From contig VSJD01000312.1 in assembly GCA_008636095.1 (NCBI GenBank), positions 1-15,740 of the forward strand: DNA of 15,740 nt, given 5' to 3'. The position numbers were made by a program, and so were the translations under genes. Every line of letters begins with the position of its first letter. The first letter of the stretch is position 1. The notes under the pieces are model-generated. The model ran no database searches. It was not told where the DNA came from and worked only from the letters and a program-made list of their open reading frames with translations. The DNA comes from Kiritimatiellota bacterium (GTDB lineage Bacteria > Verrucomicrobiota > Kiritimatiellia > JAAZAB01). This document shows positions 6,598-14,322 of the stretch, piece after piece.

Positions 6598-8966
6598 TAC
6601 ACATCGCCTCCCTGCTCGGGTGTATTGACGGGTATTTCGCCATCCAGGTCAATTAAAATCTCGCGCGGGTCGGACCCGTGGACCGGCCCGACAACGCCTT
6701 TATCTTCGAGCTGATCCATGAGCCGGCCGGCACGGTTGTAACCGATTTTGAGCCTGCGCTGCAGGAGCGAGACAGAAGCCCGCTGGGTTTCACGAATAAT
6801 GGCAATGGCCGACTGCAGCATATCCTCGTCCACACCTTCATCATCGAGGTCCAGCGCAGGCTTCGAGCTCTCGATGCTGGCTTTAAGCTTCATTTCATAG
6901 CTCGGCTCTCCCTGCTTGCGCCAGAACTCCACGATGGCATAAATATCGTCGTCCGTGGTCATGGCACCTTGCGCACGGATCAGCTTGCTGGAGCCCGGCG
7001 GCAGGATGAGCATATCGCCGCGACCCAGTAGTTTGTCGGCCCCGCTCGTATCAAGGATCGTGCGGCTATCTACTTTCTGGGCCACCTGGAACGAAATGCG
7101 CGCCGGGAAATTGGCTTTGATGGTACCCGTGATCACGTTGACCGACGGTCGCTGGGTGGCCAGGATCATGTGAATGCCCACGGCACGCGACATCTGGGCC
7201 AAGCGGGCAATGGCATTTTCCACATCGGCCTGCGCCACGAGCATCAGATCCGAGAGTTCGTCAATAACGATCACAATGTAGGGAATTCGGTCGGGCACGA
7301 GGTTTTCCTGCTCCTCCTCGCCGGCGATTTCGGCTACCGGCAAGTTCTGTTCCACCGGCCGGCTGTTGAAGCCCTGGATATTGCGGACACCAACCTTGGC
7401 AAACAACTTGTACCGGGCTTCCATTTCATTGATCGCCCAGTGCAGACCCAGCGGCACCCGCTTGGACTCGACAATAACCGGTGTCACCAGATGCGGCAAA
7501 TTGGCGTAATTGGCAAATTCGACACGCTTCGGGTCCACCAGCATGAGTTTTAGTTGTGCAGGGGTTCGCGACATCAGCATGCCGGCCAGGATGGAATTCA
7601 TGCAGACCGTCTTGCCCGACCCCGTGGCGCCGGCAATCAGCAGGTGCGGCATAACCGCCAGGTCGGCCACCAAGTCGTTACCGGCCACATCCTTGCCCAG
7701 AACCAGCGGGATTGCGCACCGCATGGCGGCCCAAGTCTTGCCTTCCAGAATTTCGCGCAGATACACCTTGGTTGCGCTCGAATTCGGCACCTCGATACCA
7801 ACCACGCCCTTGCCCGGAATGGGCGCCTGCACCCGCACGCTGGTGGCTTTCAAGGTCAAGGCCAGGTTATTACTGAGCTGGGTAATCCGTTCCACGCGCA
7901 CACCGGCCGCCGGCTTTAGTTGATATTGGGTAACGACCGGACCTTGCTCATAATTGACCACTTCGCATTCAACGCCGAAGTCGGCAAGTGTTTCCTGAAG
8001 AATTTTAGCGGTCGTCTGGAAATCGCTTTCGATATTCCGCTCCGCGGTTGCCGGGATGGATTTGAGGATGCTGATAGTCGGCAATTCATAATGATCAACC
8101 TGTGGCAAGGATGGCTTGGGTGGTTTTGCCGTTCGGCCCGCGGCTTTTTCCGGGGCGTTGACCCGTAACACGCTCTTCTCGCCAGGCGGCTCCGTGTCCG
8201 TCGGAGTAATTATCGGGGGCGACGTCAGTATGGCGGCAGACTCCACCGATTCATCAGGAAAGTCTTTAACCTGGCGTTGTCCTTTGCGCAGGGCCTTTTC
8301 CTTGAGAGCAATCTGGCGGGCAATGTCACGCTCTTCGCGGGCAATAATTTCGAGCCGATCACGGCGGGCCGTCATGACCGCTACCATCCTGGAGCGCAAA
8401 CTGCGGGACTGCTCCGCCAGGATGCGACCGAACGCGGTCATGCGCTGAAAGCCCACACATAGGGTCAGTCCGACTACCAGTAATCCGATCAACAGGATCG
8501 TGGCGCCGGCCTGGCCCAACCATCCGGCCAGCCACCGGTCGGCAATCAGCCAACCTACGACGCCGCCGGTGACACCCGTAATATTAAACCTGGTATCCAG
8601 CCGGCCCCACCCCGACGGGTGCAAGGCCAGCAGACCGCTCAGGGCCAGCAGAAACACGAAGATCCACAGCAGGCGCAATCCAATCCGCTCGGCCGGCTGA
8701 AACAGGAGCAGGAGTCCGAGCAAGATACAGCCCAGCGGCGTCAGCCAGGCGCCATTGCCGAACATCATGAGGACCAGGAAACTGAACCAGGCCCCGACCG
8801 GCCCGATAAAATTAAGGGGCGGATCATTGGGCGGCGCCTGGAGGATGGAAATATCCCCCGCATCATAGGATACCAGCGCCAGGACCATTAACGCGCTCAG
8901 GGTCAACACCCCGATTCCCGTCAACTCACGAATCCCCGTCCGCCGTTCTTGATTTACTTCTGCCAT
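6597..8966 (-). CDS. ftsK: DNA translocase FtsK/SpoIIIE
   Basis: Membrane-anchored, ATP-driven DNA pump that clears chromosomal DNA from the division septum and activates dimer resolution; about 789 residues. The N-terminal part has four or five hydrophobic helices between residues 16 and 172. A charged, Pro-containing linker runs to about 300. The motor domain has Walker A GATGSGKT (446-453) and a Walker B strand ending in IDEL (about 568-571). The C-terminal winged-helix gamma domain, which reads KOPS-like polar sequences, covers about the last 75 residues. I start at ATG 8966 because GGGAG lies 8 nt upstream; a TTG 15 bp earlier lacks this. The linker is short compared with E. coli FtsK and is like SpoIIIE/SftA-sized proteins. 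It overlaps the downstream RodZ-like gene by one base. Confidence 0.96.
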   Translation of the reverse strand: MAEVNQERRTGIRELTGIGVLTLSALMVLALVSYDAGDISILQAPPNDPPLNFIGPVGAWFSFLVLMMFGNGAWLTPLGCILLGLLLLFQPAERIGLRLLWIFVFLLALSGLLALHPSGWGRLDTRFNITGVTGGVVGWLIADRWLAGWLGQAGATILLIGLLVVGLTLCVGFQRMTAFGRILAEQSRSLRSRMVAVMTARRDRLEIIAREERDIARQIALKEKALRKGQRQVKDFPDESVESAAILTSPPIITPTDTEPPGEKSVLRVNAPEKAAGRTAKPPKPSLPQVDHYELPTISILKSIPATAERNIESDFQTTAKILQETLADFGVECEVVNYEQGPVVTQYQLKPAAGVRVERITQLSNNLALTLKATSVRVQAPIPGKGVVGIEVPNSSATKVYLREILEGKTWAAMRCAIPLVLGKDVAGNDLVADLAVMPHLLIAGATGSGKTVCMNSILAGMLMSRTPAQLKLMLVDPKRVEFANYANLPHLVTPVIVESKRVPLGLHWAINEMEARYKLFAKVGVRNIQGFNSRPVEQNLPVAEIAGEEEQENLVPDRIPYIVIVIDELSDLMLVAQADVENAIARLAQMSRAVGIHMILATQRPSVNVITGTIKANFPARISFQVAQKVDSRTILDTSGADKLLGRGDMLILPPGSSKLIRAQGAMTTDDDIYAIVEFWRKQGEPSYEMKLKASIESSKPALDLDDEGVDEDMLQSAIAIIRETQRASVSLLQRRLKIGYNRAGRLMDQLEDKGVVGPVHGSDPREILIDLDGEIPVNTPEQGGDV

Positions 8967-9008
8967 GCGCAAAGCTCCCAACGCGGACTATGCCCGCAAC
9001 CCAAGAAA

Positions 9009-9144
9009 TTCCAAGTTCCAAAATCCAAATTCCAAGGAATAGTAAAATTTCAATAAAGACAAAATAAATCTTGGTTTTCCCGCTTTCTTACCTTTGTCTT
9101 AATTGATTGCCTTTCCTTGGAATTTTAAACTTGGAGTTTGGAGT
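9009..9144. repeat. Nested inverted repeat built of degenerate heptamers (TTCCAAG type)
   Basis: Fills the ybbR-ftsK gap. The left arm has four 7-bp units, such as TTCCAAG (9009-9015 and 9030-9036) and ATCCAAA (9023-9029). The right arm has TTGGAAT (9117-9123), TTTAAAC and two TTGGAGT (9131-9144). A perfect 12-bp inverted repeat AATTCCAAGGAA/TTCCTTGGAATT lies at 9028-9039 and 9113-9124. Inside it is a perfect 8-bp pair AAGACAAA/TTTGTCTT at 9056-9063 and 9093-9100. The whole looks like a non-coding MITE-like element. The rest of 8967-9215 is AT-rich with no gene. Confidence 0.72.
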
Positions 9145-9215
9145 TTTGTTGTCGTGTTCATTTTGACATTTTTTCGTTTTTTTATCGTGATCCCTAATGC
9201 TTCAGATACCAACCC

Positions 9216-10145
9216 TTACGGCTTGGACACCACGACCCGCACGGTATGTGGTTCAACGACCGCCGACACGGCCTTCCCCAACGGCAAAAACACCTGTACG
9301 GGGAGATCATAGGTTAACGACGGATCCAGTTCCAAGCATTCAACAAACGCTTTCGGCGCCAAGGCCTGCAGATCTTCCAGCGTTTCCGGCGAACCGGTAA
9401 GCACCACCCGCACCCGGGGCGGTAGGACTTCAACGGTCCACAGCGCCTGCGGCTTGACGACAACAGAAACCGGTACGTTGTTCCATTCCACGGTTTCCGT
9501 CCGCTCGGAAATCATCACGTTGACCTGCACTTCCGGCGGCTCGATGACGGGCGTCCAGGTGTCGCTGGGCATCAGCACGCGGCATCGCTTCGTAAAACCC
9601 TCAACGCGCCCTTCCACGTCAACGGATTCGGTATATACCCATTCCGTTTGCTGCAACTGTTGGGCCGGTCCCCGCAGGGTCACAACGGCCGGCTCACAGA
9701 TCAACGCCTCCACCTCGCCGGAGAAGGGCTTGCCGACCGCACGGCTTTGCACGGGTACTTTTTTCTCTTGCTCGCGATCAAGGCTCACCTGCACCCGGGA
9801 CGGTTCCACATGGATCGGACGCACATTGCGCGGAGCTTTAATCGCGGAAAGCGGCACAGCGATTTCGCCGGATCCGGCGATGGCATTCGTACGCAGATCC
9901 ACGATCGCCTTGATCTGTTTCGGATCCATCTGCCCAATGTCATCCTGGGACCCCTTGAATGTCACCCGGACGGTATGTTCCGACTGGTGCAACACGGCCC
10001 AGCCCTGCTCCACGCGAATTTCCAAAGGGATATCCGGCAGGACAACCTCAAAGCTAATGATTTCTTGAATCGCCAGCCAGGAGACAACCGCCGCCAGCAG
10101 GGCCAGAATTTTAATACCCGAATTGTGTAATAAAAATGCTTTCAT
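9216..10145 (-). CDS. ybbR: YbbR-domain protein (CdaR-like partner of CdaA)
   Basis: 309 residues: one N-terminal membrane anchor (about 8-27), then three or four extracytoplasmic YbbR-type beta repeats of 80-90 residues, recognisable by recurrent endings such as EPSRVQVSL, EPPEVQVNV, LPPRVRVVL and EPHTVRVVV. In Firmicutes the YbbR protein CdaR is encoded beside the diadenylate cyclase CdaA and modulates its activity, so the same role is inferred. The start at 10145 is chosen because it precedes the membrane helix directly and lies 7 nt after the cdaA stop, with an AGGA just upstream. The longer reading frame back to 10298 would overlap cdaA. Last gene of the folP-cdaA-ybbR block. Confidence 0.88.
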   Translation of the reverse strand: MKAFLLHNSGIKILALLAAVVSWLAIQEIISFEVVLPDIPLEIRVEQGWAVLHQSEHTVRVTFKGSQDDIGQMDPKQIKAIVDLRTNAIAGSGEIAVPLSAIKAPRNVRPIHVEPSRVQVSLDREQEKKVPVQSRAVGKPFSGEVEALICEPAVVTLRGPAQQLQQTEWVYTESVDVEGRVEGFTKRCRVLMPSDTWTPVIEPPEVQVNVMISERTETVEWNNVPVSVVVKPQALWTVEVLPPRVRVVLTGSPETLEDLQALAPKAFVECLELDPSLTYDLPVQVFLPLGKAVSAVVEPHTVRVVVSKP

Positions 10146-10152
10146 GCCATCC

Positions 10153-11001
10153 TCACTCGCGCTTGTCCCCCCGCCATAGCCGATGCCGAACCCAGAGTAA
10201 CACCTGTTGCGCATGGCGCTTGAGGCGTGTCCTCCGGTGGTCTGTTCTACGCGCGTGCAACAACAAGCCGGACAGGAAACGGCGCAAGTGATTTTCATCC
10301 AGGTTTTGAATCAAGCGTCCATCGTGGCTAACGGAAATTACGCCGGTTTCTTCCGAAACCACGATCACCACGGCATCGGTCTCGTCGCTCAACCCCACCG
10401 CCGCCCGATGACGCGTACCAAGGGCCTTGCCCAACTCATCCTGTTCGGACAAGGGAAACATGCACCGTGCGGCCACTATCCGGTTCCCGGCAATGATTAC
10501 GCCCCCATCGTGGAGGGGTGCATAGGGCGAAAAAATACCCGCCAGCAGTTCAGGCGTCACGGCGCTATCCAGCTTAATGCCGGTTTCCTGGACCTGACGC
10601 ATGCCGATGGCCTGCTCGATGGCAATCAGGGCGCCGATCTTCCGGAGCGCCAGATAACCCGTCGCCTGGACAATCTGGTCCACCATGGTTTCATTGCTGA
10701 ACGCGTTGCCAAACAGATGCTGTTTACCCAATTCAGCCAGCGCTCGCCGGATTTCCGGCTGAAAAATAATCAGCAACGCCACCGCCAGGTAGACCGAAAA
10801 ACGGCCCAACAGCCAGTTCAAGGCATCCAGATGGATCAGGCGGGTCAACACGATGAGCCCGATGAACAGCAGGACCAAGCCGGTCAGTACCGGTGCACCG
10901 CGCGTGCCCTTGAGGAAAAAGAACAGGTAATAAAAAATAATCGCCAGGCACAGGATTTCAATCCAGCCGTTTAAGCCCGGAAATTCAACACGACTCCACA
11001 C
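10153..11001 (-). CDS. cdaA: Membrane diadenylate cyclase CdaA
   Basis: Makes c-di-AMP from two ATP at the membrane. 282 residues: three hydrophobic helices (about 12-30, 38-54, 66-80), then the DisA_N cyclase domain from about 100 to 235. The active-site motif is PLHDGG (163-167), where most members have DGA; the GTRHRAAVG motif with RHR at 197-199 is intact. A basic Arg-rich tail of about 45 residues follows. The start is GTG 11001, because a perfect AAGGAG lies about 7 nt upstream; an ATG in the same stretch is out of frame. It overlaps the end of folP by 17 nt and is followed by ybbR. The usual Firmicutes third partner, glmM, is not here; ftsK follows instead. Confidence 0.95.
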   Translation of the reverse strand: MWSRVEFPGLNGWIEILCLAIIFYYLFFFLKGTRGAPVLTGLVLLFIGLIVLTRLIHLDALNWLLGRFSVYLAVALLIIFQPEIRRALAELGKQHLFGNAFSNETMVDQIVQATGYLALRKIGALIAIEQAIGMRQVQETGIKLDSAVTPELLAGIFSPYAPLHDGGVIIAGNRIVAARCMFPLSEQDELGKALGTRHRAAVGLSDETDAVVIVVSEETGVISVSHDGRLIQNLDENHLRRFLSGLLLHARRTDHRRTRLKRHAQQVLLWVRHRLWRGDKRE

Positions 11002-11893
11002 GACATTTCTCCTTCCGTAACGCGCTCAGCACCTGGACCACATCGCGAGCCGCTTTCACGTCATGCACGCGTAAAATCTGCGCCCCTTCGCCCAGGCAAA
11101 ACGCCAGCGCACCCAGCGTACCGGCGTCCCGGTCCTCCACACCCCGTCCTGTCATCTGCCCGATAAACGCTTTTCGGGAAAGTCCCACCACGATCGGCCG
11201 TCCGCACGTGCGCAACGCGCTCAGATGGGCCAGCAAGGACACACTGTGCCCGGCCGTTTTACCAAAGCCGATGCCGGGATCAATCGCCAGCGTGGGCCGC
11301 GCCAGGCCCAATCGTTCCGCGTAATCCACGCGCGCGATCAAATAGTCACGCACCTCCCGGACCACGTCATCATACAGCGCCTGCGCTTGCATGGTACGCG
11401 CGTCCCCGCGCTTATGCATCAAAATAACACCCGCCCCATAGACCTTGGCCACGTCCGCCATGCGGGGATCAGCCGACAGGGCAGACACATCGTTGATGAT
11501 ATGTGCGCCGGATGCCAACGCGCGCTCAGCCACCTCGCTCTTCATGGTATCCACGGAGAGCACAATGTCTTCGCGGCGGCCGAGCGCTTCGACCACCGGT
11601 ACGACGCGCTCCAGCTCGTTATCCAGGGACACCGGCACGGCCCCGGGCCGCGTCGATTCCCCGCCCACGTCAATGATATCGACTCCGTCCTGAACCATCT
11701 GCAACCCGTGTTCCACCGCCCGGTTCTTATCGTGATAGCGGCCGCCATCCGAAAATGAATCCGGCGTCACGTTCAGAATGCCCATGATCAGCGGCCGCTC
11801 GGCCGTCCAAGCTTCGCCGGAGCGCTTCGCCCCGGCAAGCCGGAACACCCGATTGCGGCATTGCCAGATTTGATCAGAGTCTGAATCATTCAT
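10985..11893 (-). CDS. folP: Dihydropteroate synthase
   Basis: Joins p-aminobenzoate to dihydropterin pyrophosphate in folate synthesis. With the start used here it has 302 residues. Signatures are LIMGILNVTPDSFSDGG (35-51), IDVGGESTRPGA (74-85), IDPGIGFGKT for the pterin site, and VGLSRKAFIG near the C-terminus. All are intact, so it should be active. Two starts are possible. ATG 11893 lacks a good Shine-Dalgarno; GTG 11944 has AGGCGG just upstream but its first codons fall in a repeat (11930-12006). I prefer the ATG. The 3' end overlaps cdaA by 17 nt, giving coupled translation. The folP beside ftsH and tilS resembles the Firmicutes tilS-hpt-ftsH-folP region, with hpt missing here. Confidence 0.95.
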   Translation of the reverse strand: MNDSDSDQIWQCRNRVFRLAGAKRSGEAWTAERPLIMGILNVTPDSFSDGGRYHDKNRAVEHGLQMVQDGVDIIDVGGESTRPGAVPVSLDNELERVVPVVEALGRREDIVLSVDTMKSEVAERALASGAHIINDVSALSADPRMADVAKVYGAGVILMHKRGDARTMQAQALYDDVVREVRDYLIARVDYAERLGLARPTLAIDPGIGFGKTAGHSVSLLAHLSALRTCGRPIVVGLSRKAFIGQMTGRGVEDRDAGTLGALAFCLGEGAQILRVHDVKAARDVVQVLSALRKEKCRVESC

Positions 11894-11929
11894 GTCCGCA
11901 CGGGTATCAATAAGTATCGGTTTTGATAT

Positions 11930-12006
11930 GCGTTCACGGAACACTGACCCGCCTGCAACCCGCGGGCTGGCGGGCAGGAATTTCCAATTTCAAGCCGTAA
12001 ACGGCT
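11930..12006. repeat. Short derivative of the MITE-like element between ftsH and folP
   Basis: The left end GCGTTCACGGAAC (11930-11942) is identical to the start of copy B. The right end AATTTCCAATTTC then AGCCGT/ACGGCT (about 11979-12006) matches the right ends of copies A and B. The interior is replaced by a GC-rich palindromic stretch (CCCGCC at 11948-11953, GGCGGG further right). The ftsH stop codon TAG (12005-12007) lies across its end, and the upstream start option of folP lies in its left end. Confidence 0.6.
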
Positions 12007-14014
12007 ACACATTCAATGATGCCGTCGGCGCTTCTCCCACGGATTGCTCACTTTCCTTCCATTCCGGCTTCGGCGTTTCTTCCGCCGGCGCGTCTTCCGC
12101 CGGCACACGTTCCGCGTCTTTCGGGAGGCGCCCAAACTTGACAATTTCCTCAATATCGCGGCCATCCAGCGTTTCGCGCTCGAGCAAAAGCCGGGCAATC
12201 ATATCGAGCTTGTCGCGGTTTTGCTGAAGGATATCCATCGCCTGTTGATATGCTTCGCGCAACAGCTTGGCAACCTCAATATCAATGCGCCGAGCCGTTT
12301 CCTCGCTAAAATCCTGATTGCGGGCCACCTCCCGGCCGAGGAATAACAGTTCCTCCTGGGCACCGAATGTTTGCGGGCCCAGGGTTGCACTCATGCCCCA
12401 GTTGCAAACCATGAGCCGGGCCAGGTGCGTGGCCTGCTTCAAGTCGTTGCCGGCGCCGGTGGTGATATCGCCCAGCACCAGCTCCTCGGCAGCGCGCCCG
12501 CCCATGAGTCCGCATAGCATGCCCTTGAGTTTGATCAGGCTTTCGGTGTAATGGTCTTTCTCAGGCAACTGCATTGTCGCGCCCAGGTAGGCCGTGCCGC
12601 GCGGAATGATGGTAATCTTGTGCAGGGGCTCGCTCTTGGCCACCAGTTGCAAGACCAGGGCATGGCCCGACTCGTGGTAGGCGGTCAGCCGTTTGGTTTC
12701 CTCGTCCAGCACCCGGCTTCGCCGCTCGCGGCCCCAGCGCACCTTGTCGCGCGCCTCCTCAAGATCATGCATATCCACCGCTTTTTTCCCTTGCCGCGAG
12801 GCCAGCAGCGCCGCTTCGTTGATCAGGTTGGCCAGGTCCGCGCCGGAACATCCGGAGGTTCCGCGCGCCAGCCGCTTGAGGTCCGCGTCCTTGCCCAGCG
12901 TAACCTTCTTGGCGTGGATTTTCAAAATATCCTCACGCCCTTCCAGGATCGGCAGGTCAATGACAATCTGACGATCAAACCGACCGGGGCGCAGGAGCGC
13001 GGGATCCAGCACGTCCGGGCGATTGGTGGCCGCGATGATGATCACACCCGCCTGGCTTTCAAACCCATCCATTTCGACCAGCAAGGCATTCAAGGTCTGC
13101 TCGCGCTCGTCATGTCCGCCGCCAATCCCGCTGAACCGACTGCGGCCGACGGCGTCAATTTCGTCGATAAAAATGATGCAGGGCGCGCTTTTCTTGCCCT
13201 GTTCGAACATATCCCGCACGCGCGAGGCCCCGACACCGACGAACATTTCCACAAAATCCGAACCGCTGATGCTGAAGAACGGCACATCAGCTTCGCCGGC
13301 GATGGCTTTGGCCAGAAGCGTTTTCCCGGTGCCCGGCGGCCCCATCAGCAGGACACCTTTGGGCATGTGACCGCCCAAGGTCTGGAATTTTTTGGGATCT
13401 TTGAGAAACTCGACGATTTCCTCGACTTCTTCCCTGGCCTCTTCCACGCCCGCCACTTCCGCAAACGTAATTTTATCGCGGTCTCGCGCCAGCAGGCGGG
13501 CGCGGCTTTTCCCGAAACTCATGACGCCATGGCCGGCCGACCGGATCTGCCGCATTATCAGGAAATACAGGAGACCCAGAACCAGGAGAAACGGCAAGGC
13601 ACCCTGCAGGATTTGCCAAAAATCGATTTTCTGACGGCTGAACGCGAACGGCACGCCGTTTTTCATCAGCCAGGCCGGCAGGCCGTCGGTAACCACGATA
13701 TCCACCTTGAACTTCCGGCTCTTGCCGGACTTCGGGTCCACGTCGGTCATATCGCCGCGAATGAATTGGGCGCCGGAAAGTTCGGTGACAATCTCGCACT
13801 TGCGGATTTTTTTATTTTCCACCAGGCTGACGAAGTTCGGGTTGTACTGGATTGCTTCAACCACCTCGCGGCCGTTCTGAAAAAAGTTAAAGACAAACAG
13901 GAGCAGGATAGGCAACAGGAGCCATAACCCCATGTTACGCATCACGTTTTTGGAGCGGTCATCATCCGGCTTGCGCGGGATGGTATTTTTATTCGGCTGA
14001 TTTGGATTGTCCAT
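12005..14014 (-). CDS. ftsH: ATP-dependent zinc metalloprotease FtsH
   Basis: Membrane AAA+ protease that unfolds and degrades membrane and regulatory proteins; acts as a hexamer. 669 residues. Two membrane helices (about 28-46 and 138-155) flank a small extracytoplasmic domain. The AAA module has Walker A GPPGTGKT (225-232), Walker B IIFIDEID (280-287), the pore motif FVGVGA (258-263), and the second region of homology [18 protein letters not shown]. The zinc protease motif HESGH is at 447-451, with the third ligand D524 in AGNDL. The C-terminal tail from about 630 is acidic and Pro/Glu-rich. The start at 14014 has no obvious Shine-Dalgarno sequence. The stop lies in a repeat, which may have changed the last residues. 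Downstream of tilS as in many bacteria, but separated by a MITE-like copy. Confidence 0.97.
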   Translation of the reverse strand: MDNPNQPNKNTIPRKPDDDRSKNVMRNMGLWLLLPILLLFVFNFFQNGREVVEAIQYNPNFVSLVENKKIRKCEIVTELSGAQFIRGDMTDVDPKSGKSRKFKVDIVVTDGLPAWLMKNGVPFAFSRQKIDFWQILQGALPFLLVLGLLYFLIMRQIRSAGHGVMSFGKSRARLLARDRDKITFAEVAGVEEAREEVEEIVEFLKDPKKFQTLGGHMPKGVLLMGPPGTGKTLLAKAIAGEADVPFFSISGSDFVEMFVGVGASRVRDMFEQGKKSAPCIIFIDEIDAVGRSRFSGIGGGHDEREQTLNALLVEMDGFESQAGVIIIAATNRPDVLDPALLRPGRFDRQIVIDLPILEGREDILKIHAKKVTLGKDADLKRLARGTSGCSGADLANLINEAALLASRQGKKAVDMHDLEEARDKVRWGRERRSRVLDEETKRLTAYHESGHALVLQLVAKSEPLHKITIIPRGTAYLGATMQLPEKDHYTESLIKLKGMLCGLMGGRAAEELVLGDITTGAGNDLKQATHLARLMVCNWGMSATLGPQTFGAQEELLFLGREVARNQDFSEETARRIDIEVAKLLREAYQQAMDILQQNRDKLDMIARLLLERETLDGRDIEEIVKFGRLPKDAERVPAEDAPAEETPKPEWKESEQSVGEAPTASLNV

Positions 14015-14046
14015 AAGTTACAATTCGGCTGTCTAAAATCAATTTA

Positions 14047-14261
14047 CAAGCGTTCACGGAACGCAGAAATTTGAAACTGGAAATTAGGCCCTACTATTAA
14101 TGAATACGTTCGATTTCAGGTCGAGTTTCTCTATGCAATAAATAAATCCACCGCAAGACGAGACGTTTTTATCATGATTATAAAATCGAACTCAAAAGCC
14201 ATCTTCATTTCCTGCCCAAATTTCTAATTTCCAGTTTCCAATTTCGAGCCGTCAACGGCTG
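14047..14261. repeat. MITE-like inverted-repeat element, copy B (215 bp)
   Basis: Second copy of the element at 2104-2326, same orientation. The left end has GCGTT/AACGC (hairpin), then heptamers GAAATTT, GAAACTG, GAAATTA (14066-14086). The right end has TAATTTC, CAGTTTC, CAATTTC, then AGCCGT/ACGGCT. The two ends pair as an imperfect inverted repeat of about 40 bp, with an inner match of 20 of 21. No ORF. It occupies most of the 308-bp gap between tilS and ftsH, where an ftsH promoter would be expected; I see no convincing promoter. Confidence 0.85.
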
Positions 14262-14322
14262 TTTAAAGAACACTATCAAAAGCGCCTAACCTTGGCAACC
14301 CATGGAAAATGGACGAGGGGGA

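Noticed and set aside
10146..10298. Longer N-terminus for the YbbR protein
   Set aside because: It would overlap cdaA by about 145 nt, has no homology, and places the membrane anchor internally; the start at 10145 fits the anchor and spacing.
12551..13927. 458-codon open frame on the plus strand
   Set aside because: It is fully antisense to ftsH, whose AAA and protease motifs are unmistakable; the long frame is a by-product of GC-rich codon use.
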